DNA from: Chromera velia
Lineage: Eukaryota > Sar > Chromeraceae
Reading direction: 5' to 3'
Assembly (NCBI GenBank): GCA_018398765.1
Contig: JAHBMJ010000699.1
Location: 1-42,360, forward strand
DNA: 42,360 bases
The translations under genes and the position numbers were made by a program. How positions within the stretch are numbered: the stretch's first letter is position 1; each line of letters starts with the position of its first letter. The notes below the pieces were generated by a model. It worked only from the letters and a program-made list of their open reading frames with translations. It had not been told where the DNA came from and did not search any database. Shown here one piece after another: positions 35,690-41,639 of this stretch.

Positions 35690-37690
35690 GGAGAGAGAGA
35701 GAGAGAGCACGCGAAAGAAAGGGAGAGGAGGGGGGGGGAGAGAGCGCGATGCAGGGACATGCGCGTCGCTGACCTTCATGAGGAGTCCCCATGAGTCTGG
35801 ACTCCCATGAAATTCGGTGTCTCATCATCTCGACCCGCTCTTTTTGCATCTGCATGAGTGAAGGAGGAAGAGCAAGACAGAGAGGTTCGACTTGAACGGA
35901 AATGTCAACAAATTTACACACGCAAAAAAAAGCAATCAACAATCGCCCTACCTACAGATACCACACTGCCTCTTGACAATAGTGTGACTGGATGTAAACG
36001 CGAAAAGTCGCGAAACAGAAATTGGAGAGTGCGGCTCCGGCCACTTCCTCTCATTCCCTTTTGAACTATTGGCCTGGCTGCCTACTCTTACGCAGGCAGG
36101 TCAGTCCTCTGCCCCATGCATCTGTCCTTCCTTCCAAAACCGCCGACTGGTTGCACGGAGATGAGTTCCGTTCCCTCTCCAACTAGTTCCCTCTCCTCGT
36201 TTTCTTCATTCTCACTGTCGATACGTGCATGCCATGCACATCCTGTACGTTTTCCTTCGACCAACCAACCGACGGACGTCTATGAGGAACTCTAGTCTGT
36301 ATTTCTTCCTTCCGTCCAGGGGACTCTTGGAGGTCTCCATCAAATACTCCTGCAGGGAAGGGAGAGCGGGGGCAATCAGAACATGAAGGGGAAAAGAAGA
36401 AGAGAAGTGTTCAGACGGACTGACGTATTGCGGAAGGGAAAGGGGTAGAGGGTACTGGCAGAAGGCAGGAATGAATGCGCTTCTCGAATGGCCAAATTGA
36501 GGGATTGGATTCGATCAGACGAGAAGATGAGAAAACCACAGAGACGGAGAAAGAGAAACACCAATTCCAGTAAGAATTGAGAGGGCGTGAAAACAAGAAA
36601 TGCGACGAAAGGAAAAAGAAGGAGAAAGAATCCAAACATCAGAACATGAAATGAACCAGTCATCAGTTCCGTCCGGATAATTTGGAGCAAAGAAGAGCGG
36701 GAAAGCTCGGAAGAGCAGAAATGAGAATAAGAAAAAGAAAAAAAATCTTTTGATTTCATCCCTGAGTGTATTTGCAGGGAGGAATTCGGGCAAGAGGCCA
36801 ATTTCGTTGCTCGAATGAGATCATCTTTCTCCTTTTGACTCTCTCACTCACTCACTCACTCACCCACCCACTCACTGACTCACTTACTGACTGAATGAGT
36901 TGCTCACTCACTCACTCACTGACCCACTTTGACTGATATTCGAACGGATTCATTTTCCCTCACACTCGTCAAATCGCTCACCCATTCATTCTTCTTTTCT
37001 CCTATCCAATCCTCGCTGTCTTCTGTGTGGACTGAATGACAGGAACATCAAATCAGAGACAGAAAGGCACATGCGACTTTGATAGAGTCGGCTCTTCATG
37101 CGATCCACCTATGTACCTTTGTGAGACTTCTCACGTCCGTTGTGTTTTTCGTCAAGATGGCCTTGTAAAGGAGGTTGAAGATCTGGGACTGCTTGCAGCA
37201 CATGTACTTGGGCCTGTAGCTCATTCCTGGATCCTCCAGGAATCCCACATTACTGTTTGTAATCACGGGATAGAACACAACAATCCTCTTCTGACCATCG
37301 TCTGACGCGATCACCTCCACGCTGCCATCTCCTTCGAGGCTGGAGCAGACAGGAGAACTTTCTTGATGATAGCATCCACTCTCTGGAGGGGGCGGAGGGG
37401 GGAGGAGGGGGGGGGGAGGAGGAATGCCTGGTGGTGTAAGTGGAGCAGGTTGGAGTTCGTCGTTTTCTGGGGCCACTTCCGCATTGGGTCCTGGTGACGA
37501 ACAAGTGACACCCAGAATGAAGGTGCAGACGGTGAAGGCGAGGACCCAATATCCTGCATGCACAAAGAATCAGCTTGTCAGAGTTTCTTTACCGATATGG
37601 AACACAACGAAACGCTGCCCAGGAAGAAACTTCGTGAACATCGCGAGCGCCTTCCGTTCGTCTGATCGTACCTTTCGAAAGAAGGCCCAT
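7816..37690 (-). CDS. Giant multi-exon gene: secreted-start, ankyrin-like, Pmp beta-helix, multi-membrane protein (58-exon model)
   Basis: Hand-read gene model on the - strand. It runs from an ATG at 37688-37690 to a TGA at 7816-7818. Introns obey GT..AG, and the phase of every exon end fits the phase of the next exon start. The coding length is 9,396 bases (about 3,131 residues). Domain order is: signal peptide and Pro-rich segment (residues 1-146), unknown region (147-440), ankyrin-like block 1 (about 441-975), ankyrin-like block 2 (about 975-1211), unknown region (1212-1675), Pmp-type beta-helix (about 1675-2091), Lys/Glu-rich and acidic linker (2091-2317), Cys-containing segment (2317-2444), membrane segments (about 2444-2883), and Ser/Pro-rich tail (2883-3131). 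Pmp plus a C-terminal multi-membrane module is known from algal and protist surface proteins. The ankyrin part is unusual. An alternative is two adjacent genes, split somewhere around 24-27 kb, but I see no stop or new start that forces this. Confidence 0.7.
9630..11722 (-). CDS. Exons 51-56: second group of membrane segments with FWW motif
   Basis: Exons: 51 (11562-11722), 52 (11011-11100), 53 (10602-10733), 54 (10100-10187), 55 (9765-9824), 56 (about 9630-9680). Exon 51 has VFFCLPMLGLVPVFLLAFLV. Exons 52-53 join as FTRAFKEEFFWWDAFLMLRR, matching the Y/F-x-W-W-[ED]...R-[RK] motif typical of the last helices of protist Pmp proteins. Exon 53 continues LVIALVVVFV and CVSALFLLVHLIVQ. The join to exon 54 gives LIVQPFRTALDHWCETVCLF, again characteristic of that family. 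Exon 55 is a charged loop (EENYGRDLFDDYERKL). Exon 56 (NPLFVLLLEGLAR) could instead run on to a TAG at 9606-9608, giving a shorter isoform. Confidence 0.82.
9694..9724. repeat. (CA)n microsatellite in intron 55
   Basis: About 15 CA dinucleotides between exons 55 and 56 of the large gene. Confidence 0.95.
10744..10780. repeat. (TTCA)n tetranucleotide repeat beside exon 53
   Basis: Eight TTCA units start just beyond the acceptor side of exon 53. Confidence 0.95.
12041..12350. repeat. 53-bp tandem repeat, six copies, in intron 50
   Basis: The unit CCTCATTAATTGACAGTCCC and onward starts at 12041, 12094, 12147, 12200, 12253 and 12305, a constant 53-bp period (52 once). Copies differ by only a few bases, mainly in the length of a C run, so the expansion is recent. 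On the sense (-) strand each unit carries a pyrimidine tract. It lies between exons 50 and 51. Confidence 0.95.
12387..15290 (-). CDS. Exons 46-50: first group of membrane segments
   Basis: Exons: 46 (15194-15290), 47 (14695-14758), 48 (14135-14246), 49 (13037-13404), 50 (12387-12480). Hydrophobic segments are WGLLGLYGLVYNAFLLV (exon 46), SVFYFTTVVSLL (47), PLVLLGALALMILVNSLCAW (49) and YVALFATQVVVIYPVLLIVA (50). Between them, exon 48 is acidic and soluble (STTEEVADLD), and exon 49 has a long Gly/Ser/Lys-rich loop (GEGKGENQVEGEKDNQRARS). Phases fit throughout; the exon 49-50 join restores an arginine codon at the start of a membrane helix. This is the membrane anchor module usual at the C-terminus of protist Pmp proteins. 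Confidence 0.8.
12880..12985. repeat. TTCC-rich compound repeat in intron 49
   Basis: A CTTCCTTCCTTATTCCTGCC-like block is repeated with CTTC/TTCC runs and ends in a short ATTC run, next to the donor side of exon 49. Confidence 0.9.
15350..15535. repeat. Compound microsatellite (CT)n(GT)n(TGTC)n(TTTC)n in intron 45
   Basis: Four simple repeats follow one another over nearly 190 bases, between exons 45 and 46. Both strands are falsely open here because the repeats lack stop codons. Confidence 0.95.
15757..15797 (-). repeat. (GTCA)n array at the exon 45 donor
   Basis: On the - strand about ten perfect GTCA units begin immediately after CTTTGG at the end of exon 45. Each unit offers a GT, and successive units shift the reading phase by one. 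Confidence 0.9.
15790..16629 (-). CDS. Exons 42-45: cysteine-containing juxtamembrane region
   Basis: Exons: 42 (16522-16629), 43 (16343-16421), 44 (16113-16225), 45 (about 15790-15869). Exon 44 includes ELRNKPAYWTRSW, which may correspond to the L...P-G-Y-W-R motif seen after Pmp/GCC2 units. Exon 45 has GPLCSDCVPGAAFLTKLYAL, another C-x2-C-x2-G module. Exon 45 ends in a perfect (GTCA)n array (about 15757-15797), so the exact donor is uncertain. Exon 43 is open in more than one frame, and the frame chosen is the one that joins exon 42 to exon 44 in phase. Confidence is higher for exons 44-45 than for 42-43. Confidence 0.5.
16707..18548 (-). CDS. Exons 39-41: Lys/Glu linker and strongly acidic stretch
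   Basis: Exons: 39 (18366-18548), 40 (about 17806-17991), 41 (16707-17016). Exon 39 is hydrophilic, with SDEESGETKKKEGEG and an Ala/Ser-rich end. Exon 40 carries KSWESWCVECASPSFKVDRG, a compact cysteine-bearing motif, and ends in a GTCA/GTCG array that offers donors in all three phases. I used the phase-0 donor because exon 41 then reads GGTSVFALEGYQCVHRG and a long acidic run (GDGDEDEEEEAGE). The exon ends at FVCNECPPG, a C-x2-C-x2-G motif like those of GCC2/GCC3 (ephrin-receptor-like) modules that follow Pmp repeats in protists. Confidence 0.65.
18733..18804. repeat. (ACAG/ACGG)n tetranucleotide array
   Basis: About 18 units, the latter half alternating ACAG and ACGG, just beyond the donor of exon 38 in intron 38. 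Confidence 0.95.
18828..23968 (-). CDS. Exons 30-38: Pmp-type right-handed beta-helix repeats
   Basis: Exons: 30 (23912-23968), 31 (23317-23436), 32 (22845-22993), 33 (22113-22205), 34 (21443-21540), 35 (20956-21077), 36 (20288-20439), 37 (19274-19536), 38 (18828-19021). The translation carries the paired GGA[ILV] and FxxN signatures of chlamydial-type polymorphic membrane protein repeats: VLENVVFRDNGQW; CRFENNRSAAMGGALSLQ across exons 33-34; FVENTAMMGGGAVEV and CHFSRNA in exon 35; HGGAIAIDAW in exon 36; GCVFSGNAV, NHGGALAVFQ and DSTFFRNS in exon 37. Phases agree at every junction. This fold is a solenoid usually exposed on the cell surface and involved in adhesion or sugar binding. It is the best-supported domain of the gene. 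Confidence 0.85.
19651..19705. repeat. (CT)n(GT)n compound microsatellite
   Basis: Adjacent CT and GT runs in the intron between exons 36 and 37. This is the same order as at 15350 and 22480. Confidence 0.95.
21690..21890. repeat. (TA)n(GA)n and GAGACAGAAACA minisatellite
   Basis: A TATA run and a GA run are followed by five or more copies of a 12-bp unit, GAGACAGAAACA, and then GACA units. It lies in the intron between exons 33 and 34. Confidence 0.92.
22440..22616. repeat. Compound microsatellite (TGTC)n(CT)n(GT)n ... (CTTC)n(CTGC)n
   Basis: Several simple repeats lie in series in the intron between exons 32 and 33. It shares the (CT)n(GT)n core with other introns of the gene. Confidence 0.95.
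23142..23185. repeat. (GAAT)n(GAAA)n repeat
   Basis: About six GAAT units followed by GAAA units, in the intron between exons 31 and 32. Confidence 0.92.
24127..26891 (-). CDS. Exons 22-29: unknown helical region leading into the Pmp domain
   Basis: Exons: 22 (26779-26891), 23 (26142-26246), 24 (25707-25773), 25 (25618-25676), 26 (25109-25179), 27 (24687-24813), 28 (24389-24451), 29 (24127-24211). Exons 22-23 encode charged helices (VLSDQERDQMRTPCFQ; LWSAMVACEERAQLWKSARQ). Exons 26-27 join as FGTGTLLQTGMCTFDPSHSK and end NDIIKNDLLAFVA. An alternative set of acceptors through exons 23-26 is also open in frame: a shorter exon 23 and an exon 26 reading ICIEREENRKETERFWYW. I preferred the path with consensus donors GTGAGT and GTAAGT and a correct phase into exon 27. 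If the locus holds two genes, the boundary is most likely here. Confidence 0.5.
25832..25876. repeat. (CA)n(CG)n repeat with alternating purine-pyrimidine tract
   Basis: A CA run passes directly into CGCGCGCG. Such tracts can adopt left-handed DNA. It lies in intron 23. Confidence 0.92.
26550..26696. repeat. (CT)n(TTTC)n(TTTG)n compound repeat
   Basis: CT, CTTT and GTTT runs in series, next to the donor side of exon 22. Confidence 0.95.
27173..28573 (-). CDS. Exons 19-21: low-complexity Ser/Pro/Gly region
   Basis: Exons: 19 (28484-28573), 20 (27745-28028), 21 (27173-27498). The exon 19-20 join reads EYTWCAADYLQKLITALYG. Exon 20 then has a serine-rich stretch (CLSSSPSSLSASAPSSPF). Exon 21 mixes a basic helix (DFLKFRVKVQQMNDN) with Pro/Ser and Gly-rich runs (GRGGPGGGGDEAVEAEWVVF). 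No known family was recognised. The phases 2-1-0 fit both neighbours. The region may be a flexible spacer between the ankyrin blocks and the beta-helix part. Confidence 0.6.
28182..28248. repeat. (TG)n microsatellite
   Basis: A long TG run with a few interruptions in the intron between exons 19 and 20. Confidence 0.95.
28750..29950 (-). CDS. Exons 16-18: ankyrin-like repeat block 2
   Basis: Exons: 16 (29756-29950, weak acceptor), 17 (29549-29619), 18 (28750-29193). Exon 17 reads GASHLDQDGASLLMWSVALD, a near-textbook ankyrin turn and first helix. Its join to exon 18 continues LLPVCTTCLRLLDMGEY, completing the second helix. Exon 18 then gives AGSTVFHLLAVASRF and NAAGMTALQLASVFRRSFPL, two more repeats. 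Exon 18 is a multiple of three with phase 2 at both ends. A stronger-looking donor for exon 17 at 29498-29499 would put a stop in the ankyrin frame, so I used GTTGCT instead. RNA evidence would settle this. Confidence 0.65.
30030..30300. repeat. Long (CACT)n array with ACGC variants in intron 15
   Basis: About 270 bases of CACT units with interspersed ACGC units, directly beside exon 15. On the sense strand this reads (GTGA)n/(GAGT)n. Confidence 0.93.
30358..31299 (-). CDS. Exons 12-15: charged linker and further ankyrin-like segment
   Basis: Exons: 12 (31142-31299), 13 (30786-30837), 14 (30589-30665), 15 (30358-30502). Exon 12 is polar and charged (SASEGGQGKDNKPWEEKRKE). Exon 13 reads YGFPPVFYVLLETRLVT. 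Exons 14-15 join as NETSFLLFAGLCQNRHE followed by GGYEQPYLFEGVYALGALS, which looks ankyrin-like. The exon 14 donor is weak (GTTTTG). It was preferred because it is the only one found that keeps the phase into exon 15. An alternative exon 14 start 12 bases upstream would read more like a hydrophobic helix, so this junction is uncertain. Confidence 0.5.
31679..34463 (-). CDS. Exons 7-11: ankyrin-like repeat block 1
   Basis: Exons: 7 (33761-34463), 8 (33306-33360), 9 (32835-32949), 10 (32328-32509), 11 (31679-31796). Ankyrin helix-turn-helix signatures recur: DLDPVLLAAKFGPVTVLRKL and SLLDCAVELQ in exon 7; GFDLCSPLQRALFGPRPDKI across exons 8-9; SSPLQLAVRLGNRKAVAVFF across exons 10-11; and a degenerate one, DGRSIWHYWAMS, ending exon 11. 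The junction 8-9 and 10-11 fusions produce continuous repeats, which supports the splice choices. The repeats diverge from the canonical G-TPLHLAA consensus. Ankyrin repeats normally mediate protein-protein binding in the cytosol or nucleus; here they follow a signal peptide. Confidence 0.7.
34685..36349 (-). CDS. Exons 3-6: N-terminal region of unknown fold
   Basis: Exons: 3 (about 36266-36349, 3' end ambiguous by 12 bases), 4 (35774-35849), 5 (34975-35501), 6 (34685-34879). The phases fit: exon 4 ends GAAG before GTCAGC, and exon 5 starts GT to restore a glycine codon. Exon 5 is a long open stretch of 175 residues with readable pieces such as DPLGLPKHFSEILPLILSM and ISWQWLGNTPQNLLPANW. Exon 6 is rich in Lys/Arg helices (LERARIAVLEQSRLRAWLES). 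I recognise no family. The composition is that of a soluble helical domain. It could be a capping or linker region for the ankyrin block that follows. Confidence 0.65.
35649..35707. repeat. (CA)n(GA)n compound microsatellite
   Basis: A CA run followed by a GA run in intron 4. It is the reverse-complement type of the (CT)n(GT)n compounds elsewhere in the gene. Confidence 0.95.
36838..36925. repeat. (ACTC)n repeats in intron 2
   Basis: Two ACTC/CACT clusters in the long intron between exons 2 and 3 (36350-37134). I see no further exon in that intron. Confidence 0.85.
37135..37690 (-). CDS. Exons 1-2: signal peptide and proline-rich N-terminus
   Basis: Exon 1 (37672-37690) is 19 bases and encodes MGLLSKG with exon 2 (37135-37553). 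The joined start reads MGLLSKGYWVLAFTVCTF, continuing ILGVTCSS. That is a short basic start, a hydrophobic core of about 15 residues and a likely cleavage site near VTCS, as in a classical ER signal peptide. Next come an acidic and proline-rich stretch (a run of PPPPP and PPPPPP) and a cysteine-bearing segment ending near KYMCCKQSQ. The ATG was chosen because the donor GTACGA after 19 bases and the acceptor TGCATGCAG restore a perfect signal sequence. The + strand copy of the Pro-rich part (about 37383-37420) is nearly pure G. Confidence 0.75.
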
Positions 37691-39290
37691 TGTTTTTGTG
37701 TGGATTTACGGTTTTTTCAAGATCATGTATTCGGAGGGATCGAGGCTAAAGCGAAGGAACAAATGTTAGCGTCTTGCGTGGAATGAATTGAGGTCCCCAT
37801 GCGAATACAGAAATGTTGCTTGTCTGAATTCAAGCAACAGTTGCGTGGAGAACAACAATGATCTTAGTACACCTCCAGCTTTTCCTCATATCCTCTGATC
37901 AGAACTCATTTAGTCGTTTCTGACAAGTCCAATGGGGAGTTTAGCTGTCACCGGAAATGCATGGCGGAACTGCTTAAGGTTCACGGCTTCTGGGCTGCAT
38001 GCATATGAATGTATTCGATGCTGCATGCACGTATGCTGCATGCGTGCATGCATCATTCATGCAACGGGTCTCTTCAACCTTGTACGTGCATGCATCATTA
38101 ATTGCAACATCTGCTGAAATGCAACAGAAAAGGCCCGACACAGGGTCGACCAGAGAGACAAAGAGCTGAAATGCAACATGCACGCGCGCGGGCCGGGGCC
38201 GCGCGGGTTCCGCGGCCCATATAATATTATCCTATAGCTGCATGCATGCATGCATAGGCCCGCGGCGCATGGGCCCGCGGCACTGCATGATCGAGCTTAA
38301 TGCGGATCTGACGCACGCGAAGCGTGCGAATGGCCCAGAAAGATTTTTTTTATGGATTCAGGTCGTGCATGGGTTTGATCGAGCCTTTGGACCCTAGCTC
38401 ACTTTTTCGTCAAGATTTATATGAATATTGTAATGTGGGAGGGCGCAAACTGAAGGAATTTCTTTAGTAATGCGAGAAGACAAAAGAGGGATGGGTGAAA
38501 GCGTAAGCAAATGAATCGGAAAAGTTTCGGCAACTGAGTTTAAAAAAAGAGTTTTGATGGGATGTTTAAAGCAGGAGTTCTTTGAAGGGATAGAAAACGT
38601 GCGGGATGCACCTCTGCATAATTAAAGTCTTTCTGATTAAAAGGGTAGCCTTTTTTCAATGAAAGAACTGAAGTGTTTCAAAAGTTCTGCCCTATATCCC
38701 CTCTATCTTTTTTCTTTCTCTTTTGATTGTCCAACCTGTTGTGAAGCCGCGATTGATCAGCTGTATTAGGGTGATTGAAATCACGCCTATTTTCGTCGCT
38801 GGTAGTCGTAGGACGGAACAAATCGATAAACTAGGTTAGATCCGCCTCTCATATATGGGGACGCGACATACATAAAAAAACCTTCAATCATCAATATTAT
38901 AATATCCCTACGGGATATGCCATGGCCCTCAGGGGTGAGATAGGGTGAGAGCACTGAGAAGTGCGTAGTAGAGCCATGTGGGTCTATTGCCGCCACCGCG
39001 AACGACGCCGCCATCGGCCTGCGCCGCCGTGCCGCCGTACATGCGTTTCCATGCATTTTATTTTTGCATGCATTTTATTTCCGTTTCATCTTGGCGGTGA
39101 TTGAGATCAATAAATCGACATCAGGAGGTTTTAGTTCAGACCTTTAGACTGACAGACTTTTTATAGACGAGTATGTTATCTAAGCTAAAGGGCTCTGTGA
39201 TCCTGAACTCGATGATAACATAGCTAGTATACGTCCGTATGACCTATACTTTGCTTATCTGCAGTCAATAGCCTCATTTGCTGTTTCGAT
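37691..39290. other. Upstream region of the large gene; GCATGC cluster and GC-rich island
   Basis: No convincing gene was found. Positions 37990-38100 hold many GCATGC words (for example GCTGCATGCATATG, CTGCATGCACG, GCGTGCATGCATC) about 300-400 bases upstream of the predicted start codon. A GC-rich, palindrome-rich island follows at about 38183-38335. From 38340 to 39290 the DNA is ordinary and AT-leaning, and I recognise nothing in it. Promoter activity for the - strand gene is plausible from position only. Confidence 0.5.
38183..38335. other. GC-rich palindromic island
   Basis: It contains GCGCGCGGGCCGGGGCCGCG, two copies of GGCCCGCGG 15 bp apart (38257-38265 and 38272-38280), and a stretch CCTATAG...CATAGG around alternating GCAT units. 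It also has a perfect 7-bp hairpin stem with a GAA loop (38312-38328, CGCACGC-GAA-GCGTGCG). Neighbouring DNA is much poorer in GC. The function is unknown. Confidence 0.7.
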
Positions 39291-40030
39291 CTGTTGTTAT
39301 GTCCAAAGAGAAAATTCAATGGTCATCTGACTGTCCTCCGGCTTGTTTGAAATTCTTTACCCCTCAGAAATATGGAGAAGCTGTCTCTATCTGGGCGGGC
39401 GGTACTGCATCTGTCAAAAGTCTCCAACTCCTCGAAGATTCTTTAATGATCATGTGCCTTGAGTCTGACAAATCGATCCTTTCCTTTGTTCAATCGATTC
39501 AGAGTGAAAGCGGTTATGCTGTCCCCCAGAAGGGGGCTGACACAGATGCCGAGTATGAGAAGAAGTTTTGAGATTGGGCGAAGACGACGTACGCAGAGCC
39601 GATCAAGAACCTTGATCTGCAGATGGATAAAAACTCCATGATCCACCTTCTCTTTTGCTCCCTCTTCTTCATGTTTCGTTTTATCTCCATCGCATCTCTG
39701 TCTCTTTGAGAGTCATTAGAGTGTTTGTCGCTTATGTACGCAGAGATGAAGAAACTTGGGGTGGAGATTAGAGATAGGTTGGCAGGGATTCTGTTTTGGC
39801 GCTGTATCCCAGAAGAAGTGAAGAGAATCGCTGTGCAAAAGGCGGCCGTGGAGCTGAAGACCGAAAGGGCTGACCCCTTCTGTCAGACGGAGCTGCCTCC
39901 CGGTCCTCATCCTCGTTTTGTCTCCAGCTGCAGATGTGGGAGGTGGCGGTACTGTCCTCGAGGGAGGGTACGGCAATCAGGGAGCGGGCATACACGGAGG
40001 TGGGAGGGCATTTCTCTTTTGGAAGGACTG
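39290..40030 (+). pseudogene. Possible retroelement gag-like fossil
   Basis: The + strand reading has stretches such as CLKFFTPQKYGEAVSIWAGG and IPEEVKRIAVQKAAVEL whose helical style and order recall retrotransposon gag proteins. I see no protease, integrase, reverse transcriptase or LTR nearby to confirm it. It is fragmentary and broken in a few places. It could equally be a decayed host gene. Confidence 0.3.
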
Positions 40031-41639
40031 TGACGGGTGATCGAGCTGCTGTTGGGCGTTGCATGGGAAAAACGCAGGTCTCAGGAGCAGAGAGGAGTAG
40101 GAAGAGCACCATAAACGGCGAGTGTGAGTGGGTGCATACACGCGAGAAGGGTAAAGAGGAGGCGATGGCGCCCGCTCGATCGACTCCGTCTATACAAAGG
40201 CTGCGGGAGGGTAAATCTCTTTGTGTGTGTAGCGTATGTATGGGATGCCTCCGATGCGAGCCGTGTATGTAAACTGGATGCGAGTGTATAGGTACAATCT
40301 GTGATTTATCATAGAAGACAGAAAGGTGCTTGCATGTATGCCGTTTTCCTGGCAAACTGAGGACATCGGTTGGTCAGGAGTGCGTCTGCGGAGCAATGGC
40401 GAGAGATTGCAGCATAGTGCCTCCCCTCTTGCCCCCCTCCCTCTCTCTGCAGCACTTTACATTTTTGGACGTTTCTGGTAGCGGTGCTGATGGCTGCTTG
40501 CTTCCCTCAGAGTGAGTGAAAAGGGTATGGTGCATTAATTAGATTCTCTTTTTTTTCTTCTCTAGGCTTCTTTAAAAGCATGTTCCTCTCTGCTTCTGCC
40601 AACCTTTTTTCTGCGGTCTGCCGATCGGCGCATGTAGCCTGTGAAGCGAAACGCAATTCTTGTGCCACTTACAGTGCACAAAGCTTCCGACTACAGCCAA
40701 ATAGTTCAGAGGGCTCCTCTGCTTTGTGTATGCGTGACTCTGTTTCTTCGCATGCTGCCCCTTCGTCCGTCCCTTTACAAAAAATGTATGTTGTAGCTGT
40801 TCCTTTTCTGTGTAGGCGTTTCGGTGGGGGCGATGGCCACAAGGAGCTGGGCTTGCTGACCCGTCAGGCCACTCAATGGTCAGCTGTCTTCCAACTCTTT
40901 TAATTGTAGGTCCCTCGGGGCTTTTTGTGGTTGTTTGTGTCTGTCTCTTTTACGTACAGAGCCTTCTCTTTTTGGTCCTTCATCTCTCCCATCGTGATCC
41001 ATTCTTTTTATCCGTTTGGTAGCTCTTTTGCCTGCATGCTTTCGTTTTTTCTTCAGTGCCGTCTCCGCCCCTTTTTGGAGAAGGCGACTGGTCCTTTTCT
41101 TTCTTCTGCACGTTCAGTCTGTGTGGCTTTCTTGTCCTTCCAGCGGTGCATCTATCTGTTGCCCGTGGAGTGTTTTGGGGGGCAACGGCCGCGTTGGCGG
41201 CATTAGGACTTCGGCAGCCGCGAAACTAGTTGTGTTTCGACTATGAAGCAAGTAGCTGAGTGGGAGTCTATCTGACTGCTGTTTTTCTTTCTTCTGTGTG
41301 TAGTGCAGCTACCATAGGTGTCCGTGAACGAGCCGTTCTGCAGGTCCGTCTAGACGTTCAGCTTGTCTGTTCTTATTTGTTGATCATACATAGATCTATC
41401 CCACCTGTCGCTTGTTTACTTATGCTCAAACGGTTGTTTTGCTCGCTTCTTTTCGGTGCTTATGTGTAGTAAACGTGTCTTCATGGCCCCGTACTGTGTT
41501 ATCCAACTTTGGTTAGTCGGTAGCTTCCGAATCGTGGTCCACCACTCTTCGGCCTCCCATCCATCTCTCTCTCCATCCCTGCACCGCCTTGGTATCTTCT
41601 ACATCCTATCCACCTTCGCCGTTTCTTCCAATCTGCGAG
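40031..41639. other. Pyrimidine-rich region without a firm gene
   Basis: On the + strand several T/C-rich tracts end in AG (for example before 40566 and 40816), which resemble 3' splice sites. An open stretch at about 40580-40903 follows the first of them, but its translation matches no family I know and has a composition close to random. A broken + strand gene is possible. I do not assign exons. Confidence 0.35.

Noticed and set aside
40580-40903. Open + strand stretch of about 107 codons
   Set aside because: It has no recognisable domain and near-random composition. The acceptor-like tract before it is not enough to call a gene.
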